Shown here: positions 61,062-64,000 of the stretch, in pieces
Layout: the number at the start of each line of letters is the position of its first letter
How positions within the stretch are numbered: the first letter of the stretch is position 1
Assembly (NCBI GenBank): GCA_040275305.1
Contig: JBEOJY010000007.1
Location: forward strand, 62,001 to 126,000
Length of the DNA: 64,000 nt
Direction of reading: 5' to 3'
From: JBEOJY01 sp040275305
GTDB lineage: Bacteria; Pseudomonadota; Alphaproteobacteria; UBA9219
Position numbers and translations under genes: made by a program
The notes under the pieces: model-generated
The model's database searches: none
What the model saw: only the letters and a program-made list of their open reading frames with translations
Told to the model about the DNA's origin: nothing

Positions 61062-61373
61062 ATGAGTGCAGAACCCCACATTTCATTAATCCCCACAGAT
61101 ACAGGCCTGCTTGATTCTGCGCGAGTGGTTCAAATTGACCGCCACCGCAAGCTGTTCTTCCGCGCCTCTGCCCGTCAAGCGACAAGAAAAGGCGGTAAGA
61201 ATTGGGCCAAACTCACCCCCAAAGAAAAACAAGCCCGTATCCACGATGAAACAAGCCTCGGCGAAGCCATGGGCGTGCCCATGATCCCGGTCTGTTTCCA
61301 GACCATGGAAAACTTTGCCGCATGGATAGCCAACAAGAATCAGGCTCGATATCTAGCGCCGAAGCCCGCATAA
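61062..61373 (+). CDS. Small conserved-looking protein of unknown function
   Basis: This 103-residue protein starts MSAEPHISLIPTDTG after a good AGGAGG site. It is basic in the middle (RHRKLFFRASARQATRKGGK) and ends FAAWIANKNQARYLAPKPA. There is no signal peptide, membrane segment or motif I can name. The strong ribosome-binding site and the position ahead of glyA argue for a real gene. The upstream reading from 60975 would add an unconserved leader. Confidence 0.6.
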   Translation: MSAEPHISLIPTDTGLLDSARVVQIDRHRKLFFRASARQATRKGGKNWAKLTPKEKQARIHDETSLGEAMGVPMIPVCFQTMENFAAWIANKNQARYLAPKPA

Positions 61374-61484
61374 TTCTCAGTTTAGCTTGCGCGTCCAAAG
61401 CAAGGATTGTAGCTTCGGCGCGCAAGCCGATTGACGAAAGAATTCTTCAAGCCAAATCACTAAATCCATAGCGGAGCCTTACAA

Positions 61485-62777
61485 ATGACCAACTTCACCT
61501 ATTCGCAAGCCGCGCTCGACCGCCTCAAAGCCTCGGACCCGGAAATCTTCGATGCGTTGATGCATGAGGAAATCCGCCAGAGCGAAGGCGTCGAATTTAT
61601 CCCGTCGGAAAACTACTGCTTCCCCGAAGTCTACGCTCTGCTCGGATCTGTCTTCAACAACAAATACTCCGAAGGCTACCCCGGACGCCGCTATTACGGC
61701 GGACAGGAAAACACCGATATCATCGAAACTTTGGGCCGCGAACGCGCCAAGAAACTTTTCCGCGCGGAGCACGCGAACGTGCAGCCTCTGGGCGGATCGG
61801 CCATGAATCAGGCGGTCTATTTCGCGCTGCTGCAACCGGGCGACACCGTCCTTGCCATGGATCTCTCCCATGGCGGCCACTTGACCCACGGCGCGCCCGT
61901 CTCGCATATGAGCAAGGTCTTCAATTTCGTCCGTTACAAGAGCAATCCGACAACCGGCAAAATCGACCTCGACATGGTCCGCCGGATGGCGCTCGAGCAC
62001 AAACCCAAAATGGTCCTATGCGGCTTCTCGTCCTACCCGCGCGAACTTGATTACGCGGGCTTCAAGAAAATCGCCGACGAAATCGGAGCGCTGACCTTCG
62101 CCGACGTCAGCCACATCGGCGGCCTTATCGCGGGCGGAGCCTTGGCCAACCCGATGGATGTCGGCTTCGACGTCATGTCCACCACCACGCACAAATCCCT
62201 GCGCGGCCCGCGCGGCGGCCTCATCCTCTGCAAAAAACAGCACGCCGCAGCGATAGACAAATCCGTATTCCCCGGCCTGCAAGGCGGTCCCCATATGCAT
62301 CAGGTCGCGGCGACGGCCCTCACCATGAAGCTCGCGGGCGAAGCGCCGTTTAAGACCTACGCGAAGAACGTGATCGTAAATGCGAAAACCCTAGCCAAAA
62401 CGCTCATGGACGGCGGCGCGAAGCTCGTCACAGGCGGCACCGATAACCATATGATGGTGGCCAATGTTGTCGAATCCTTCGGCCTGTCCGGCGACGTGGC
62501 CGAACGCGCGCTCGACGCCGCCGGCATCACCCTGAACAAGCAGATCATCCCCGACGACCCCAACCCGCCGATGAAGCCCAGCGGCATCCGTATGGGCACG
62601 CCAGCCGCCACCGCGCGCGGCATGGGCGAAACGGAAATGAAGCAGCTCGGCGACCTCCTGCTCCGCGCCCTCCGCGCCGCCAGCGACGAAGGCATGCTCG
62701 CCAAACTCCGTGGGGAAACCAAGCAGATTTGCATGAAATTCCCGGTCCCTGGCGTAAACAGCGAGAAGAAAGGTTAA
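61485..62777 (+). CDS. glyA: Serine hydroxymethyltransferase
   Basis: This 430-residue PLP enzyme interconverts serine and glycine with tetrahydrofolate, feeding one-carbon metabolism. The PLP lysine lies in STTTHKSLRGPRGGLILC. Other landmarks are EFIPSENYCFPEVYALLGSV, YSEGYPGRRYYGGQENTD and MDLSHGGHLTHGAPVSHM. It lies ~110 nt after the small unknown gene. A long hairpin follows before rpsU. A downstream link to nrdR-rib genes is common in alphaproteobacteria. Confidence 0.95.
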   Translation: MTNFTYSQAALDRLKASDPEIFDALMHEEIRQSEGVEFIPSENYCFPEVYALLGSVFNNKYSEGYPGRRYYGGQENTDIIETLGRERAKKLFRAEHANVQPLGGSAMNQAVYFALLQPGDTVLAMDLSHGGHLTHGAPVSHMSKVFNFVRYKSNPTTGKIDLDMVRRMALEHKPKMVLCGFSSYPRELDYAGFKKIADEIGALTFADVSHIGGLIAGGALANPMDVGFDVMSTTTHKSLRGPRGGLILCKKQHAAAIDKSVFPGLQGGPHMHQVAATALTMKLAGEAPFKTYAKNVIVNAKTLAKTLMDGGAKLVTGGTDNHMMVANVVESFGLSGDVAERALDAAGITLNKQIIPDDPNPPMKPSGIRMGTPAATARGMGETEMKQLGDLLLRALRAASDEGMLAKLRGETKQICMKFPVPGVNSEKKG

Positions 62778-62793
62778 CAAACCACGTGAACCT

Positions 62794-62899
62794 CTTGCCC
62801 GGAAAGCAAAGCCTCCCGAAAGATTGTCTTTGCCATGCCGGGCAAGTATGGTATGCAACCCCAAACGTCGGGAAGCCCAAACCGCCGAAAGTTGGTTTG
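62794..62899 (+). ncRNA. Two strong hairpins between glyA and rpsU
   Basis: CTTGCCCGG (62794-62802) pairs with CCGGGCAAG (62838-62846). Inside it GCAAAG (62806-62811) pairs with CTTTGC (62828-62833). A second hairpin, CAAACC/GGTTTG (62878-62899), follows. No T-run is present, so it may be a leader or attenuator of rpsU or a factor-dependent terminator rather than an intrinsic terminator. Confidence 0.45.
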
Positions 62900-62952
62900 C
62901 ACCCAGACATCATAAAGAATTGCAACATCTAGCATGTTAGGAGAGCGGTTTC

Positions 62953-63156
62953 GTGCAGGTTCTCGTTCGTGACAACAATGTCGATCAGGCGCTTCGCGCC
63001 CTTAAGAAGAAATTGCAACGTGAAGGCGTGTTTCGTGAGATGAAGCTGCGCCGCAACTACGAAAAGCCCTCCGAGCGTAAAGCCCGCGAAAAAGCCGAAT
63101 CCGTGCGTCGCCAACGCAAGGTCGAGCGCAAACGTAAAGAACGCGAAGGCAACTAG
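62953..63156 (+). CDS. rpsU: 30S ribosomal protein S21
   Basis: This 67-residue basic protein has the S21 pattern VQVLVRDNNVDQALRALKKK, LQREGVFREMKLRRNYEKPS and a Lys/Arg/Glu-rich end. The start codon is GTG at 62953, with TAGGAGAG upstream. It lies alone behind a pair of hairpins. Confidence 0.93.
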   Translation: MQVLVRDNNVDQALRALKKKLQREGVFREMKLRRNYEKPSERKAREKAESVRRQRKVERKRKEREGN

Positions 63157-63229
63157 TAGTCTCCCAGAGTCCACAGGCGTCGCCCCAAACTCTTCGTTGA
63201 TCGTATAAAGACAAACATTGCGACAAGGG

Positions 63230-63350
63230 TGTCATTGCGAGGAGATTTCCGCCGAAGGCAGGAATCGACGCGGCAATCCAGAGTCGATAGAACAGCCCAA
63301 GTGACTCTGGATCGCCACGTCGCCTGAAGGAGGCTCCTCGCGATTGACGC
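63230..63350. repeat. R2 dispersed repeat downstream of rpsU
   Basis: The unit runs from GTCATTGCGAGGAGATTTCC to GAGGCTCCTCGCGATTGACG. A second partial head (GCGTCATTGCGAGGAGATAC) follows at 63417. Together they fill the gap before the glycosyltransferase gene. Confidence 0.75.
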
Positions 63351-63462
63351 TTTCCTTACCCCAATTGCGCTTCTGCTTGGAAGTTGCTGTTTGTGAAAAC
63401 AGCCATTGCCGAAAAAGCGTCATTGCGAGGAGATACGCGCTACCGCAAGATTCCGGCATCTA

Positions 63463-64000
63463 ATGACTGATCGCTATATTCTGAATCGCATGCCAGACCT
63501 CGCCATCATCCTTCCTTTCTACAACGAAGCCGCAAGCGCCCGAAATATGTTCAAGGAACTTTACCCGACATTGGGTAAAATAAACGTGAGCTGCGAAATC
63601 ATCTGCATCGACGACGGCAGTTCCGACGACACCTTCGAATCCTTAAAACATGAACGCAGCCACGACCAACGCATCAAGCTAGTCCGCTTTGCCCGCAACT
63701 TCGGCAAGGAAGCCGCCCTGACCTGTGGCCTCAGGCTCGCGCAGGGCAAAGCCGCCATCACCATGGACAGCGACCTCCAGCACCCTCCCGAAGTCATCCC
63801 CTTGCTTCTGGATAAATGGAAATCTGGCGGCCAGCTTGTCTACGCCATCCGCCGCAACCGCGACACCGACAGCCCACTGCGCAAGCTTTTCTCGAAAGCT
63901 TTCTACGCGACGTTCCGCCATATCGCGGAAATCAAGTTGCCGGAAGGCGCGGGCGATTTCTGCCTACTGGACCGCAAAGTCATCGACGCCGTCAACGCCC
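63463..64000 (+). CDS. Family 2 glycosyltransferase (5' part)
   Basis: The reading frame is open from ATG 63463 to the window end (>179 residues). After a short leader (MTDRYILNRMPDL) come AIILPFYNEAASARNMFKEL, IICIDDGSSDDTFESL, VRFARNFGKEAALTCGLRLA and the DXD-type MDSDLQHPPE. This pattern is that of DPM1/GtrB-like enzymes that transfer a sugar to a polyprenyl phosphate. The membrane anchor that would confirm this lies beyond the window. ATG at 63490 is an alternative start. Confidence 0.85.
   Translation, partial: MTDRYILNRMPDLAIILPFYNEAASARNMFKELYPTLGKINVSCEIICIDDGSSDDTFESLKHERSHDQRIKLVRFARNFGKEAALTCGLRLAQGKAAITMDSDLQHPPEVIPLLLDKWKSGGQLVYAIRRNRDTDSPLRKLFSKAFYATFRHIAEIKLPEGAGDFCLLDRKVIDAVNA

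Overview
The window comes from a flagellated Gram-negative alphaproteobacterium with a moderately high G+C genome. Markers seen directly are a ChvG/ChvI two-component pair, a fliL-fliM-DUF6468-motE flagellar run, nrdR-ribE-ribB(A)-ribH, dcd-murA-DUF2948, rpsT next to dnaA, GatCAB, LpxK, and a Flp/Tad type IVb pilus. The order looks Rhodospirillales- or Micavibrio-like, but I cannot assign it below class.

Layout. 0-10 kb: xthA, a structured non-coding element (copy A), LemA/M48 protease, an ELM1-like protein, an Lrp/AsnC regulator, nagA, mltG and chvG/chvI. 10-19.5 kb: flagellar genes (fliL, fliM, DUF6468, motE, fliJ) interleaved with manC, a lone Flp pilin, metG and a TroA/ZnuA-like protein without its metal ligands. 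19.5-21.7 kb: an AT-rich two-gene island (XRE-type regulator and D-2-hydroxyacid dehydrogenase). 21.7-32.6 kb: ribA, rpoD, cutA, gmhA, an exported cysteine-rich orphan, a methyltransferase-like protein with a degraded SAM site, nudF and ettA. 32.6-35.3 kb: a tadG-tadE-tadE operon. 35.7-42.7 kb: an accessory region with a truncated IS256-like element, a displaced RHS fragment, a Sel1-type candidate immunity gene, a large RHS/YD-repeat polymorphic toxin gene split by a 5-nt frameshift in a DPT repeat, and a frameshifted pseudogene. It ends at tRNA-Ser(UGA). 43-64 kb: a housekeeping block of aroA, mpl, structured element copy B, dcd, murA, rpsT, dnaA, lpxK, ruvX, gatC-gatA-gatB, the riboflavin genes with nrdR, glyA, rpsU and the start of a GT2 glycosyltransferase.

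Intergenic spaces are crowded with palindromic dispersed repeats. I name five families: R1 (TCATGCCCGCGAAGGCGGGC arms), R2 (GTCATCGCGAGGAGCC...GGCTCCTCGCAATGACG), R3 (ATTCCGGCGAAAGCCGGAAT arms), R4 (TTCCCTCCCCCTTGCGGGGA arms) and R5 (a tail ending CTGTAGGGTAGCATGG). One R1 copy has become the last ~37 codons of ribBA, and one R3 copy carries the scar of an IS30-type element.

The observation most likely to be new is a pair of homologous intergenic elements at about 1.1-1.4 kb and 46.05-46.36 kb. Each has a matching sigma-70-like promoter with a 17-nt spacer, a folded core with compensatory base changes between the copies, self-complementary loop sequences and an ~90-100-nt purine-rich tail. 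I recognise no described RNA family here.
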